From assembly GCA_946494335.1 (NCBI GenBank), contig CAMMBV010000008.1:28892-92891 (forward strand): a stretch of DNA of 64,000 nt, written 5' to 3'. The translations under genes were made by a program, and so were the position numbers. Position 1 is the first letter of the stretch, and every line of letters starts with the position of its first letter. Below are positions 51,806 to 60,572 of the stretch, one piece after another. The DNA comes from an uncultured Ruminococcus sp. (GTDB lineage: Bacteria > Bacillota > Clostridia > Lachnospirales > Lachnospiraceae). The notes beneath the pieces are model-generated. The model made no database searches and was not told the origin of the DNA. It saw only the letters and a list, made by a program, of their open reading frames with translations.

Positions 51806-53466
51806 TTTGGTAATTTAAAGGAGCTCTTTAAGGATACGATCCGGTTGAATACCAGCGCATCCTCTCTGGAATCCCTGGCATCCACGCAGAAATATCCGTT
51901 TCGTACAAACTGGAAGCTGTCGTAAGCTTCGGCTTTATCCAGTGACGGCTCCAGATAACATTCTTTCAATACTTTCAGAGAATCCGGATTCAGATTAAGG
52001 GAACCGTCTTCATTGTACACCCCTTTTTCTTCATCAATAATATTCTCATAAAGCCTTACCTGTGCCTTCACCGCAGTCTCGGCCGCTACCCAGTGGATTG
52101 TGCCCTTAACCTTTCTGCCGGTGAATCCGCTGCCGCTGCGGGTCTGGGGATCATAAGTACAGTGTACCTCCGTCACTTCCCCTTTCTCGTTCTTCACAAA
52201 GCTTTCGCATTTGACAAAATAAGCGTTCATCAGCCGCACTTCATTCCCCGGAAACAGACGGAAGTATTTTTTCGGCGGTTCCTCCATAAAGTCCTCGCGC
52301 TCAATGTAAAGCTCTCTGGCAAACGGAACTTTCCTTACACCCAGTTCCTCGTTTTCCATATTGTTAGGTACGTCAAAATACTCCACCTGACCCTCCGGAT
52401 AATTATCGATCACCAGCTTGACCGGGTCAAGAACGGCCATCACCCTCGGGCGTTTCAGCTTCAGATCTTCCCGGATGCAGTATTCCAGCATCGCATAGTC
52501 CACAGAGCTGTTGGCCTTGGAAACTCCGCAGAGCTCCACAAACATCCGGATAGATTCCGGTGTAAATCCTCTTCTTCTAAGGGCGGCAATGGATACCAGC
52601 CTGGGGTCATCCCAGCCGTCCACGATACCTTCTTCCACCAGTTTTTTGATATAACGCTTGCCCGTCACCACATTAGTCAGATACAGCTTGGCAAATTCGA
52701 TCTGTTTGGGCGGTTTCTCATACTCCAGTTCCCGTACCACCCAGTCGTACAGTGGTCTGTGATCCTCAAACTCCAGCGTACAGATGGAGTGAGTGACGCC
52801 TTCTATGGCATCCTCGATGGGATGGGCAAAATCATACATGGGATAAATGCACCAGGCATCGCCCGTATTGTGATGGCTCATATGAGCCACACGGTAAATA
52901 ACAGGATCCCGCATATTAATATTCGGCGACGCCATATCAATCTTCGCGCGCAGCACCATGGATCCGTCCGCATATTTTCCTTCCTTCATCTCTTCAAACA
53001 GTCTGAGATTCTCCTCCACGCTTCTGTCGCGATAAGGACTGTTTTTTCCCGGCTCTGTAAGCGTGCCGCGGTATTCCCTCATTTCTTCCGCTGTCAGCTG
53101 GCATACAAATGCCTTTCCCTTTTTAATCAGTTTCACAGCCGCCTCATACATCTGCTGAAAATAATCCGATGCAAAGTAAAGTCTGTCCTCCCAGTCTGCA
53201 CCCAGCCAGGCCACGTCCGCTTTAATGGAATCTACAAATTCCTCTTTTTCTTTCGTGGGATTGGTATCATCAAAGCGCAGATTAAATTTTCCGTGATACT
53301 GCTGTGCCAGGCCATAATTTAAAAGTATGGATTTCGCATGTCCGATATGAAGATAGCCGTTGGGCTCCGGCGGAAATCTGGTACAGATTGTCTCGTACTT
53401 CCCTTCTGCCAGATCCTGGTCAATTATCTGTTCAATAAAATTTCTGGAAACCGTTTCCTTCTCCAC
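51802..53466 (-). CDS. glnS: Glutaminyl-tRNA synthetase
   Basis: Charges tRNA-Gln with glutamine. The 554-residue class I synthetase has HIGH as [10 protein letters not shown] (about 37-46), FRFPPEPN-like TRFPPEPNG before it, the KMSKS-equivalent GVSKAN, and the GlnRS-type anticodon-binding beta-barrels at the end ([20 protein letters not shown]). This length and C-terminus separate it from GltX. The start is GTG with GAGGAGG. A direct GlnRS in this class of organism is commonly found beside or instead of the GatCAB route. Confidence 0.95.
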   Translation of the reverse strand: MEKETVSRNFIEQIIDQDLAEGKYETICTRFPPEPNGYLHIGHAKSILLNYGLAQQYHGKFNLRFDDTNPTKEKEEFVDSIKADVAWLGADWEDRLYFASDYFQQMYEAAVKLIKKGKAFVCQLTAEEMREYRGTLTEPGKNSPYRDRSVEENLRLFEEMKEGKYADGSMVLRAKIDMASPNINMRDPVIYRVAHMSHHNTGDAWCIYPMYDFAHPIEDAIEGVTHSICTLEFEDHRPLYDWVVRELEYEKPPKQIEFAKLYLTNVVTGKRYIKKLVEEGIVDGWDDPRLVSIAALRRRGFTPESIRMFVELCGVSKANSSVDYAMLEYCIREDLKLKRPRVMAVLDPVKLVIDNYPEGQVEYFDVPNNMENEELGVRKVPFARELYIEREDFMEEPPKKYFRLFPGNEVRLMNAYFVKCESFVKNEKGEVTEVHCTYDPQTRSGSGFTGRKVKGTIHWVAAETAVKAQVRLYENIIDEEKGVYNEDGSLNLNPDSLKVLKECYLEPSLDKAEAYDSFQFVRNGYFCVDARDSREDALVFNRIVSLKSSFKLPK

Positions 53467-53490
53467 GTATATTCCTCCTCAGGTACAAAC

Positions 53491-53561
53491 TGAGCCGCCT
53501 GTCACACAGGCGACTCAATAAATGATCTTTTACATCATACCATAAAATTTCCCGTTGTCAA
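53491..53561 (-). promoter_or_regulatory. Promoter and leader hairpin of glnS
   Basis: On the minus strand TTGACA (53556-53561) and TATGAT (53534-53539) are 16 bp apart. The transcript would then begin with a hairpin, GAGTCGCCTGT/ACAGGCGGCTC (53492-53517), about 25 nt before the start codon. It is too short for a T-box and has no following T tract. It may protect the 5' end or tune translation. Confidence 0.6.
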
Positions 53562-53567
53562 AGGGTC

Positions 53568-54731
53568 TTACATAAAATTCTCCATGAAATCTCCCATTTC
53601 TCCTAATGGGATATCAAAAAGAATGGGCAGTACAATATATAAAACGAGCAGCACCGCCGCCATAGTCAGAACCTGCGACAGGATAAAGCAGTACACTTTC
53701 CGGTCCGGCTTCATCTGAACCGCATGTTCGTATCCTCTCAGATAAAAACAGAAACTGATCAGCGACAGAATGCACATCAGTACAATGGCAAATTTCGGAA
53801 ACGACATAATGAACAAAGCAGTCAGCAGTATCATCACGCTGTCTACAAAAGCGCCGAATCCCACTGCCATCATCATTTTATGTATGGTGGTCTTTCCCTG
53901 GAATGCAGTAACCATACCCGTGAAAATGGCCGACTGCATATAGGCGAAGCCGATGGTGGCCATCAGCAGGAAAATGATGATCTGGAACATGGGAAGATCC
54001 ACCATTCCGCCTGAAAGGCTCTTAATCTTAGACGTCAGAAACAGCATAATCAAAAGGCAGACTACTGCTTTTAAGCCCACCATCTCAAGTCCCATCACGC
54101 TGCTGTTGCTGTCACAAAGCCGTTTCATGGTGGTGTCCGGTCTGGTAATCAGCGGTAAAATTTCCGCAAACATATTTTTTGTATTCTTTACAAACTTTCC
54201 TGTTTTTTCCTGAAACCACTGACTGTTGAAATTTCCCTGTCCATTATTGCCGTAAGGACCGCCCTGCTGCCATCCGCCGTAGGGGCCTTGCTGTTGATTC
54301 ATATAGGGATTCCCCTGCTGCTGATTCATATATGGGTTTCCCTGCTGCTGATTCATGTATGGATTCCCCTGCTGCTGATTCATATACGGGTTTCCCTGCT
54401 GCTGATTCATGTACGGATTCCCCTGCTGCTGATTCATGTACGGGTTCCCCTGCTGCTGATTCATGTACGGATTCCCCTGCTGCTGATTCATCTGCGGGTT
54501 TCTCTGCTGTGGATTCCTCTGCTGCTGATTCATCTGCGGATTCCTCTGCTGCTGTCCTGCGTATGCGTCTCTGTGAGCCTGCTGATTTACGCTGGATTTT
54601 GCATTTTGCTCCTCCTTTAAAACCACAGTCTGATCATCCTGATCCGCAAAGGGCTGTATTTTGGGCTTACTGCAGTCACAAACCTGTCCGTCCACCAGGG
54701 GTTTTCCACATCTGGTGCAAAACTTAGCCAT
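53568..54731 (-). CDS. Zinc-ribbon membrane protein with Asn/Gln-rich repeat and Yip1-like domain
   Basis: A 387-residue protein. A zinc ribbon FCTRCGKPL and VCDC opens it (about 3-25). A disordered Asn/Gln/Pro/Tyr region follows, with about seven copies of MNQQQGNPY (about 75-150). The C-terminal half (about 190-380) has five hydrophobic segments, for example VGLKAVVCLLIMLFLTS and YCFILSQVLTMAAVLLVLY, like Yip1/DUF1282 proteins. The role is unknown. The ATG at 54731 has GGAGGGG. Confidence 0.75.
   Translation of the reverse strand: MAKFCTRCGKPLVDGQVCDCSKPKIQPFADQDDQTVVLKEEQNAKSSVNQQAHRDAYAGQQQRNPQMNQQQRNPQQRNPQMNQQQGNPYMNQQQGNPYMNQQQGNPYMNQQQGNPYMNQQQGNPYMNQQQGNPYMNQQQGNPYMNQQQGPYGGWQQGGPYGNNGQGNFNSQWFQEKTGKFVKNTKNMFAEILPLITRPDTTMKRLCDSNSSVMGLEMVGLKAVVCLLIMLFLTSKIKSLSGGMVDLPMFQIIIFLLMATIGFAYMQSAIFTGMVTAFQGKTTIHKMMMAVGFGAFVDSVMILLTALFIMSFPKFAIVLMCILSLISFCFYLRGYEHAVQMKPDRKVYCFILSQVLTMAAVLLVLYIVLPILFDIPLGEMGDFMENFM
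54286..54503 (-). repeat. 27-bp tandem repeat inside the zinc-ribbon protein gene
   Basis: About seven head-to-tail units encode MNQQQGNPY. Units differ mainly at silent or near-silent positions (ATATAGGG, ATATGGG, GTATGG, ATACGGG, GTACGG), so the protein repeat is being kept while the DNA drifts. Unit number may vary between strains. Confidence 0.88.
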
Positions 54732-54835
54732 AGTTTTCCCCTCCTCCATATTTTTTATAAACTAACTAAAATTATATTCGATTTGCGCGTAAAGTCAAGT
54801 AAATCTCCGGATTCATTCCTCCCAGAGCGCTCTTT

Positions 54836-55080
54836 AAAAACAGGCTCCGCCTGATTTTCATATCAGTTCAGCCTGCAGCAAAAGAATCAGGAAGAATGCG
54901 CAGGTTTACCTGCGGCATTCTGGATGATTCCTTTGATATGGGCGGAACGCCCATTAAGTCCCGGACAAAAGCTGCATGAGCAGCGTCCGACGGCAGAGCC
55001 GACGGGTCTGGGGCCTGCTGGCTGAAATAAGCGGCTATTCAGTCGTCAGGCTGAATAGCTACTGATTTTTAATCAGACGA
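54836..55080 (-). ncRNA. Dense hairpin array ending in a terminator; candidate structured RNA or long 3' UTR
   Basis: The gap 54732-55092 holds no gene but at least six stem-loops in a row: CTGATT/AATCAG (55062-55076), GCTATTCAG/CTGAATAGC (55033-55059), GCTGC/GCAGC (54971-54984), ATGGGCG/CGCCCAT (54938-54954), a three-tier stem centred on CAGGTTTACCTG (about 54880-54934), and CAGGC/GCCTG followed by TTTTT on the minus strand (54836-54853). I see a weak imperfect stem at about 54986-55005 as well. The order suggests an RNA transcribed on the minus strand from the collagen-like gene or its own start. I cannot assign a known family. Confidence 0.45.
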
Positions 55081-55092
55081 AGCCTTTACTCT

Positions 55093-56031
55093 CTACTGCT
55101 GTTCGTTTTTCACTTTATAAATGCTAAAGGAAGCAATTGTATAAACGAAATTCCCTCCCTGAGCCATTATCCGCAGTGTAGCCGGCGCTGCAGAAATTTC
55201 TACAGGAAAACTGAAGGAAAGCGTAGCTGCATCCGAGGAAGTATGAAAACTATGGGCAGCTGCAGCGCCCGGTACAATGGTTCCGTTCAGTTCCAGATCC
55301 AGCGAAACCGGAAGCGGGAAATTCACATTGGAAGCGGGAGCAAAATTCCCGTTAAACGCCACTGTATACATTCCCGGTGTATTGATTGTAAAATCACTGC
55401 TGCCTTCCGTATGAGAAATGCTTGAACCGGAAATTACCGCATTCATATCAAATTTCAACGGCTGGCCGCCTGTTCCCGGTGCCGAAGGTGTAGAATATGC
55501 AGCCAGCAGATCGGAAGCTGCATCGGATCCGGTAGGACCTGTGGGGCCAGTGGCTCCTGTTGGACCTGTGGCTCCACTGGGACCTGTCGCTCCGCTGGGA
55601 CCTGTCGGGCCTGTGGGGCCGGTTGCTCCGCTGGGACCTGTCGGACCCGTGGGGCCGGTCGCTCCGCTGGGACCTGTCGGACCCGTGGGACCCGTCGCTC
55701 CGCTGGGACCGGTGGCTCCGCTGGGACCTGTCGCTCCGCTGGGACCTGTCGGACCCGTGGGACCTGTCGGACCTGTCGCTCCGCTGGGACCTGTCGGACC
55801 CGTGGGGCCGGTCGCTCCGCTGGGACCTGTTGGACCCGTTGGACCTGTCGAACCCGTGGGACCTGTCGCTCCGCCGCCGGGACCTGTTGGACCCGTGGGA
55901 CCTGTGGGACCCGTTGGGCCTGTGGGGCCTGTGGGACCTGTCGGGCCTGGGCAGCAAGGCCTGGGCGGACAGCCGCACCTTACATTCTGTTCCTGAAGAT
56001 CCTGATCTTCTTTTCTATTAAACCATGCCAT
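55093..56031 (-). CDS. BclA-like collagen-repeat spore-surface protein
   Basis: A 312-residue protein. A short N-terminus with [12 protein letters not shown] leads into about 145 residues of Gly-X-Y collagen triplets, mostly GPT, GPS and GAT. A C-terminal globular domain of about 135 residues (from about 175) has the TNF/C1q-like jelly-roll pattern ([24 protein letters not shown]) that trimerises BclA. Threonine-rich triplets are the usual sites of glycosylation. Such filaments form the hair-like layer on spores. The ATG has AGGAGA; a glycosyltransferase gene lies 58 bp upstream. Confidence 0.88.
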   Translation of the reverse strand: MAWFNRKEDQDLQEQNVRCGCPPRPCCPGPTGPTGPTGPTGPTGPTGPTGPGGGATGPTGSTGPTGPTGPSGATGPTGPTGPSGATGPTGPTGPTGPSGATGPSGATGPSGATGPTGPTGPSGATGPTGPTGPSGATGPTGPTGPSGATGPSGATGPTGATGPTGPTGSDAASDLLAAYSTPSAPGTGGQPLKFDMNAVISGSSISHTEGSSDFTINTPGMYTVAFNGNFAPASNVNFPLPVSLDLELNGTIVPGAAAAHSFHTSSDAATLSFSFPVEISAAPATLRIMAQGGNFVYTIASFSIYKVKNEQQ

Positions 56032-56089
56032 ATGGATTCTCCTGATTTACTTAGCTTCCCTAATAATATATGTGTCGGCAGCAGAGGGG

Positions 56090-57181
56090 TCACTCATTTT
56101 TCGCCTCTTTTTGCTTCCTTTGAGAAAAATATTCTCTGTTTTGAAGATACCAGTGAGAATCCGGACGGTATTTGCCTGCCAGATCATTATAGTATTCAGC
56201 TTTCTCCCTCTCGCCCATACGGTCATAGCAGACGCATAAAGATATGGCCGGCAGAAATCCATAACACTCCTCCTCCACGAAAGCTCCGGATTTTGTGTTT
56301 TGAGGAGCGGAAAACGCCTGCTGGTACCAGAAGGATGCCTGCGCATATTTTTCCCGGTTCATAAAATATCTGCCTAAAGCACAGCAGGTTTCCGCCCGGG
56401 GCACATCATATTCCAGACTCCGCAGAAGAGAAAACAGCGTCTTTTGTTCCTGGCCCGTTTTTTCATAGCAAAACGCCAGCTGCCGCAGGGCATCGATTTT
56501 ATTTTCCACCCATCCATCTTCTCTTTTCAGGAAATCTTCCAGAATCCGGATACTTTTCTCATACTGTTCATGAGTCAGTAACTCTCTCCCGTAATAGTAC
56601 AGAGCTCTTCCGTCAAAAGGCTCTTTGTTCTCCTCCATTTTCTGATAAATGCGCAGATTTCTCTTACTGTCTCCTGCCTTTTCCTTTCTGTGGCACACCG
56701 GAATGTCGGCGTAAATCACATTGCCGGATATGGGAATGACCTCATGAACCTTCCCCAGAAACAAAAATTTTCCATTATTTTTCACAATTCTTTCCCGATA
56801 GTAGGTAAATACCGGTCTGCCCTTCTCGTCAAAGGCGGTCTGGTAAGGCGTCATAACCAGGTCAGCGCTTTCATCCAATGACGCTTTCAGCTTCTTCAGC
56901 GCTTCTGTACTTTTCTGCGGAAGAACATCGTCTGCATCCAGCCACATGCAATAGGTGCAGGAAGCTTTGGAAAAAGAATAATTTCTGGCGGCGGAAAAAT
57001 CATCCCTCCACGCATAATCATACACCTGGTTGGTGTATTTTAAGGCCGTCTCCTTTGTTCTGTCCCTGGATCCTGTATCCACAATAATAATTTCATCCAC
57101 TGCCTCTTTCACACTCTCCAGGCATCTGGCCAGCGTTTCTTCCTCATCCTTCACAATCATACATAAACTGATGGAAATCAT
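56090..57181 (-). CDS. Family 2 glycosyltransferase with TPR-like C-terminus
   Basis: A 363-residue GT-A enzyme. SLCMIVKDEEETLARCLES opens it, IIIVDTGSRDRT (about 34-45) binds the nucleotide sugar and CMWLDADDVLP (about 77-87) holds the DxD metal site. From about residue 190 the chain is helical repeats (RALYYYGRELLTHEQYEKSI; ALGRYFMNREKYAQASFWY), like tetratricopeptide modules. The nearest partner is the BclA-like gene 58 bp downstream on the same strand, so the likely acceptor is its threonine-rich collagen region. Confidence 0.87.
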   Translation of the reverse strand: MISISLCMIVKDEEETLARCLESVKEAVDEIIIVDTGSRDRTKETALKYTNQVYDYAWRDDFSAARNYSFSKASCTYCMWLDADDVLPQKSTEALKKLKASLDESADLVMTPYQTAFDEKGRPVFTYYRERIVKNNGKFLFLGKVHEVIPISGNVIYADIPVCHRKEKAGDSKRNLRIYQKMEENKEPFDGRALYYYGRELLTHEQYEKSIRILEDFLKREDGWVENKIDALRQLAFCYEKTGQEQKTLFSLLRSLEYDVPRAETCCALGRYFMNREKYAQASFWYQQAFSAPQNTKSGAFVEEECYGFLPAISLCVCYDRMGEREKAEYYNDLAGKYRPDSHWYLQNREYFSQRKQKEAKNE

Positions 57182-57262
57182 ATTTTCAGGCTCCTCTTCT
57201 TCGCAAACAATTTCTGCTCTATTTTATGAAGAGAAGCGCTTTTCCGTCAAAAGGGACTTTCT

Positions 57263-58342
57263 TTAGCAAAACGCATCCATTCGGACAAATTTTGCGTCCT
57301 TTAAATCATTTTCATTTAAGGGCCGCTTCACCACCCGGCAATTACACTTCGTTCCCCGCTCATGCTCGAAACATTCCAGCCCCGCTGTGCAAACTGCGGC
57401 TCCGCCGCTTTCAGAGGCAATGACCATATCATTTCCCAGATAAAGCAAAATGTGCTGATATTTTCCATTGCCGTATACACAGCAGATAGCGTCTCCAGGT
57501 CTTAATTCTTCCCTGCTGATCTCCTGTCCGTATTTTCCAAAATTGTCCGCATTCAGATCCGCACCAAAGTCATAGCCATTCTGGGTGAACGCATACATCA
57601 AAAGACCGGAGCAGTCCACTCCTCCGTCCTGGGGGCCGTTGCCGCCCCAGATATACTGATCGCCAACCAAAGACATGGCCGTTTTGCAGACCGGGCTGTC
57701 ATAAACCGTCACGGTACACTGGGCAGTGCAAAGCCCCACTCTGGCCGTTATCACAGCCGTACCCTCTCCCCTTGCCAGAACCTTTCCGCTTGAGACGGAG
57801 GCCACAGAAGGATCGGAGCTTTTAAAACTGATGCGTCTGAAATCCGTCGTGTCCGCCGGCTGATACTCCAAATAGAGATTAGCTGCCTCCCCCTGCTGCA
57901 GCACCAGCTCCTTTTTGGAGAGTACGATGGATTCCAGCGGAATATTTTCTGTTCTCTTTGATTCGGCGGCCTTTTTGCCCTCGCCGTCAACCTGATAGTT
58001 TCCCACCCAGGCGTCAGTCAGCATCCTTCCGTCGGATCCCACATAGTAGTCCTCCACCCAGGTATTTGTTTCCAGCTTTCCTTCCTTTTCCCCGTCAAAA
58101 TAGTACCAGCCGCCGTTGATTTGCTGCCAGCCGGAGCTTCGGTAACCGGCGCCGTCAAAATAATACCATTTATTTCCGATCAGTTTCCACTGATTCTCCG
58201 GCCAGCTGCCGTCTTCATTTTCATACCACCAGCCCGTGTCATTTTGCTGCCAGCCTGCGGCCTGCGCTGGAATGATAACGGATACACTCAAAATGACTGC
58301 AAGAGAAATCACCCCTGCGATCTTTCGAATTCTTTTTCTCAT
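57263..58342 (-). CDS. Secreted NlpC/P60 hydrolase with wall-binding repeats and Big2 domain
   Basis: A 359-residue secreted protein. Signal peptide (about 1-29, ending PAQAA); three to four choline-binding-like repeats (GWWYENEDGSW, WYYFDGAGYRSSGW, GGWYYFDGEKEG; about 30-125); a Big_2 immunoglobulin-like domain (LSKKELVLQQGE to TVTVYD, about 140-215); and an NlpC/P60 domain with catalytic cysteine in GVDCSGLLMYAF (about 242) and histidine in YQHILLYLG. It would cut stem-peptide bonds in the cell wall. Several extra cysteines near the end are unusual for a Gram-positive secreted protein. Confidence 0.9.
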   Translation of the reverse strand: MRKRIRKIAGVISLAVILSVSVIIPAQAAGWQQNDTGWWYENEDGSWPENQWKLIGNKWYYFDGAGYRSSGWQQINGGWYYFDGEKEGKLETNTWVEDYYVGSDGRMLTDAWVGNYQVDGEGKKAAESKRTENIPLESIVLSKKELVLQQGEAANLYLEYQPADTTDFRRISFKSSDPSVASVSSGKVLARGEGTAVITARVGLCTAQCTVTVYDSPVCKTAMSLVGDQYIWGGNGPQDGGVDCSGLLMYAFTQNGYDFGADLNADNFGKYGQEISREELRPGDAICCVYGNGKYQHILLYLGNDMVIASESGGAAVCTAGLECFEHERGTKCNCRVVKRPLNENDLKDAKFVRMDAFC

Positions 58343-58392
58343 AATAATTTTTCCTTTCTTTTTTTCTCAAACCGTGATATAATTTAATTTAC

Positions 58393-58465
58393 GGGGCATT
58401 AGCGCAGTTGGGAGCGCGCCACATTCGCATTGTGGAGGCCACGGGTTCGAATCCCGTATGCTCCA
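58393..58465 (+). tRNA. tRNA-Ala (anticodon CGC)
   Basis: A full cloverleaf of 73 nt: acceptor GGGGCAT/ATGCTCC with the G3-U70 pair that marks alanine, D-arm GCGC, anticodon stem CCACA/TGTGG with loop TTCGCAT, and T-arm CGGGTTCGAATCCCG. CCA is not encoded. A TATAAT at 58378-58383 fits its promoter. Confidence 0.93.
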
Positions 58466-58478
58466 TTTTCTATGTATG

Positions 58479-58526
58479 GCGTATTTACGGGGAACATTCC
58501 AGAAGCTCCTGTAAATACGCTGTTTT
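58479..58526 (+). terminator. Terminator of tRNA-Ala
   Basis: GCGTATTTACGGGGA pairs with TCCTGTAAATACGC (one bulge/mismatch), followed by GTTTTTC. Confidence 0.85.
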
Positions 58527-58595
58527 TCTTTTTATTAAACATCTGACCACATAGACCACATAATATCGCAGTTTTCAACGAACGGGTTATACAAC

Positions 58596-58638
58596 AAAAA
58601 ACCCTGAAGCGTTATTTTCAATCGCTTCAGGGTTTTTT
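58596..58638. terminator. Terminator of tRNA-Thr (bidirectional)
   Basis: A perfect 16-bp stem AAAAAACCCTGAAGCG/CGCTTCAGGGTTTTTT with an 11-nt loop. It lies 2 bp past the 3' end of the minus-strand tRNA-Thr. Confidence 0.9.
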
Positions 58639-58640
58639 CA

Positions 58641-58713
58641 AGCTACCGACGGGAATCGAACCCGTGACCTCAACACTACCAATGTTGCGCGCTACCTACT
58701 GTGCCACGGCAGC
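58641..58713 (-). tRNA. tRNA-Thr (anticodon GGT)
   Basis: 73 nt with acceptor GCTGCCG/CGGTAGC, discriminator T, anticodon stem CAACA/TGTTG with loop TTGGTAG, and T-arm ACGGGTTCGATTCCCGT. CCA not encoded. It lies downstream of sigH on the same strand. Confidence 0.92.
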
Positions 58714-58794
58714 CTGTGCAGCATATTCTCGCTACAGCAATAGTAATTGTAGCAAAAGCCGATACATATGTCAAGCAGAAAATGTATTATTTTG

Positions 58795-59388
58795 CTATCT
58801 TTTTGTAATACAGGATTTCACCTTCTGCCGTATCCGCTGCAGCGCATTGTCAATGGACTTGGCCGGGCGATCCAGACGCTCCGCTATCTGGATATAGTCG
58901 GCTCCCTCCAGGTACATCTTGAGGACCTGGTTCTCAAATCTGCTCAGCGTACTCTGAATTTTCTTTTCAATGCCTGCGGCATTTTCCTGATCAATAATGA
59001 TAGCCTCAGGATTCTGCACGGAAATCTGTCTGAGTTCGGAGGCAAACTCTTCATCACTGAGAGAAACGTACGTATTCAACGGCTGGTGCTTCTGTCTGTT
59101 GGAACTTTGAATCGCATTATAAAGCTGGCGCTCGATGCAAAGCCTGGCAAAGGATGCAAAAGAAACTTCTTTTTGAGGATTAAAATCCCGCAGCGCCTTG
59201 AAAAGGCCCAGCATCCCCTCCTGAATCAGATCATCTGTCTCGCCGCCTACCAGATACATGGCCCTGGCTTTCTTTCTCACCAGCGGTTTATATTTGGTCA
59301 TCAGATATTCCACGATATCGTCTTCTTCCTGGCCGTTCTTCATCAGCTCTATCAGCTTTTCATCGGATAATGCTTCAAAATTCCTCAT
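58795..59388 (-). CDS. sigH: RNA polymerase sigma factor SigH (Spo0H)
   Basis: A 197-residue sigma-70-family factor that directs early sporulation and post-exponential genes. Region 2 shows DLIQEGMLGLFKALRDFNP and SFASFARLCIERQLYNAIQ (about 50-92); region 4 is YIQIAERLDRPAKSIDNAL (about 164-182). Synteny with mrnC-rlmB-sigH of Bacillus supports sigH over other sigma factors. GAGGA site; 13 bp after rlmB. Confidence 0.93.
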   Translation of the reverse strand: MRNFEALSDEKLIELMKNGQEEDDIVEYLMTKYKPLVRKKARAMYLVGGETDDLIQEGMLGLFKALRDFNPQKEVSFASFARLCIERQLYNAIQSSNRQKHQPLNTYVSLSDEEFASELRQISVQNPEAIIIDQENAAGIEKKIQSTLSRFENQVLKMYLEGADYIQIAERLDRPAKSIDNALQRIRQKVKSCITKR

Positions 59389-59401
59389 ATTTTCCTCTTT
59401 A

Positions 59402-60148
59402 TTATCCCCTCTGCCTTACGATCTCATAGGCAAGAATCCCGGCGGCAACTGATGCATTCAAAGAATCAATGCTGCCCTTCATGGGTATGGATGCCACAAA
59501 ATCACAGTTTTCTCTTACCAGGCGGCCAACGCCCTGCCCTTCACTGCCGATCACCAGACCGATGGGTCCTTTCAGGTCCAGATCATACATGGTGGTGCCT
59601 CCCATATCGGCACATACAAACCAAAGTCCTTCCTTTTTCAGCTCTTCTATCACGGAAACCAGATTCGTCACCCTGGCCACCGGCGTATAATTCAAAGCGC
59701 CTGCGGAAGCTTTTGCCACAGTGGCCGTCAGGCCAACGGCCCTTCTTTTGGGGATGATCACACCGTGAGCGCCCGCCTGATTGGCCGTCCGGATAATTGC
59801 CCCCAGGTTATGGGGGTCTTCTATACCGTCCAGCAGAATCAGAAAAGGCTCTTCCCCTTTGTCTTTCGCATCCGCCAGCATCTGCTCCACCGTACTGTAT
59901 TCGTATGCCGCCGTAAATGCAATTACTCCCTGGTGTTTTCCTGTTTCAGAAAGATAATCCAACCTGTCTTTTTCCACATAATGAATCACCGTTTTCTGTT
60001 TTTTGGCTTCCCTTATGATGGTTCTGACCGGGCCGTCTTCGCATTTGTCCAGCACGTACAGCTTGTCCACACTCCTGCCGGATCGGAAAGCCTCCAGAAC
60101 TGCATTTCTGCCTTCCACCATATTTTCATTCTGACTGTTTCGTTCCAT
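59402..60148 (-). CDS. rlmB: 23S rRNA (guanosine-2'-O-)-methyltransferase RlmB
   Basis: A SpoU-family knotted methyltransferase of 248 residues. The N-terminal L30e-like substrate domain is followed by the trefoil-knot motifs LDGIEDPHNLGAIIRTAN (motif 1, about 106-123), LVIGSEGQGV (motif 2) and IPMKGSIDSLNASVAAGI (motif 3). It methylates a guanosine in 23S rRNA. AAAGGAG site; 10 bp after mrnC. Confidence 0.93.
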   Translation of the reverse strand: MERNSQNENMVEGRNAVLEAFRSGRSVDKLYVLDKCEDGPVRTIIREAKKQKTVIHYVEKDRLDYLSETGKHQGVIAFTAAYEYSTVEQMLADAKDKGEEPFLILLDGIEDPHNLGAIIRTANQAGAHGVIIPKRRAVGLTATVAKASAGALNYTPVARVTNLVSVIEELKKEGLWFVCADMGGTTMYDLDLKGPIGLVIGSEGQGVGRLVRENCDFVASIPMKGSIDSLNASVAAGILAYEIVRQRG

Positions 60149-60158
60149 ATATCTCCTT

Positions 60159-60572
60159 TTATTCCAGGCCGATCTTCATAAGATCAACGATTCTTTTGAT
60201 ATTTCCTGAAAGATAAAGATAGCCCAAGACCGCTTCCAGCGCCGTCGCTTTATGGTAATCCGACAGACTGGCATTTTTCGCTGTGGTGTGAGGCTTAGCA
60301 TTTTTCCCTCTTTTGTATACCCGTTCCTCTTCCCCGGTCAGATGAGGATATATTTTCCCCATCATTTCCGACTGCTTCTGAGCTTTTACGAGAGAACTGG
60401 ATTTTTGGTGCAGGCGCTGCACCGGCATATTTCCCTCACTCATAATCATGGTACGGATCAGCAGATCGTAAATGCTGTCTCCGATATAAGCCAGCGCCAG
60501 CGGCGAATAGGTCCTGATATCCACATCCGCCAGCCGGAACTGCTCTTTCAAATATGTCAGGCTCTCTTCCAT
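60159..60572 (-). CDS. mrnC: Mini-ribonuclease III
   Basis: A 137-residue single RNase III catalytic domain without a dsRNA-binding domain. [16 protein letters not shown] (about 25-40) holds the acidic active site, and [15 protein letters not shown] the second acidic pair. It trims 23S rRNA ends. It overlaps cysS by 16 bp, as in the conserved cysS-mrnC-rlmB order. Confidence 0.94.
   Translation of the reverse strand: MEESLTYLKEQFRLADVDIRTYSPLALAYIGDSIYDLLIRTMIMSEGNMPVQRLHQKSSSLVKAQKQSEMMGKIYPHLTGEEERVYKRGKNAKPHTTAKNASLSDYHKATALEAVLGYLYLSGNIKRIVDLMKIGLE

Noticed and set aside
52093..53322. 409-codon plus-strand frame opposite glnS
   Set aside because: Antisense shadow of a conserved synthetase with no start signal.
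53467..53561. T-box riboswitch ahead of glnS or cysS
   Set aside because: Both leaders are under about 70 nt with one simple hairpin, too short for a T-box stem I plus antiterminator.
54286..54503. Regular repeats that might be a CRISPR array
   Set aside because: Units are head-to-tail with no unique spacers and code for a 9-residue protein repeat.
55418..55996. Plus-strand frame rich in [12 protein letters not shown] opposite the collagen-like gene
   Set aside because: Low-complexity by-product of the Gly-X-Y repeat; no ribosome site and no globular domain.
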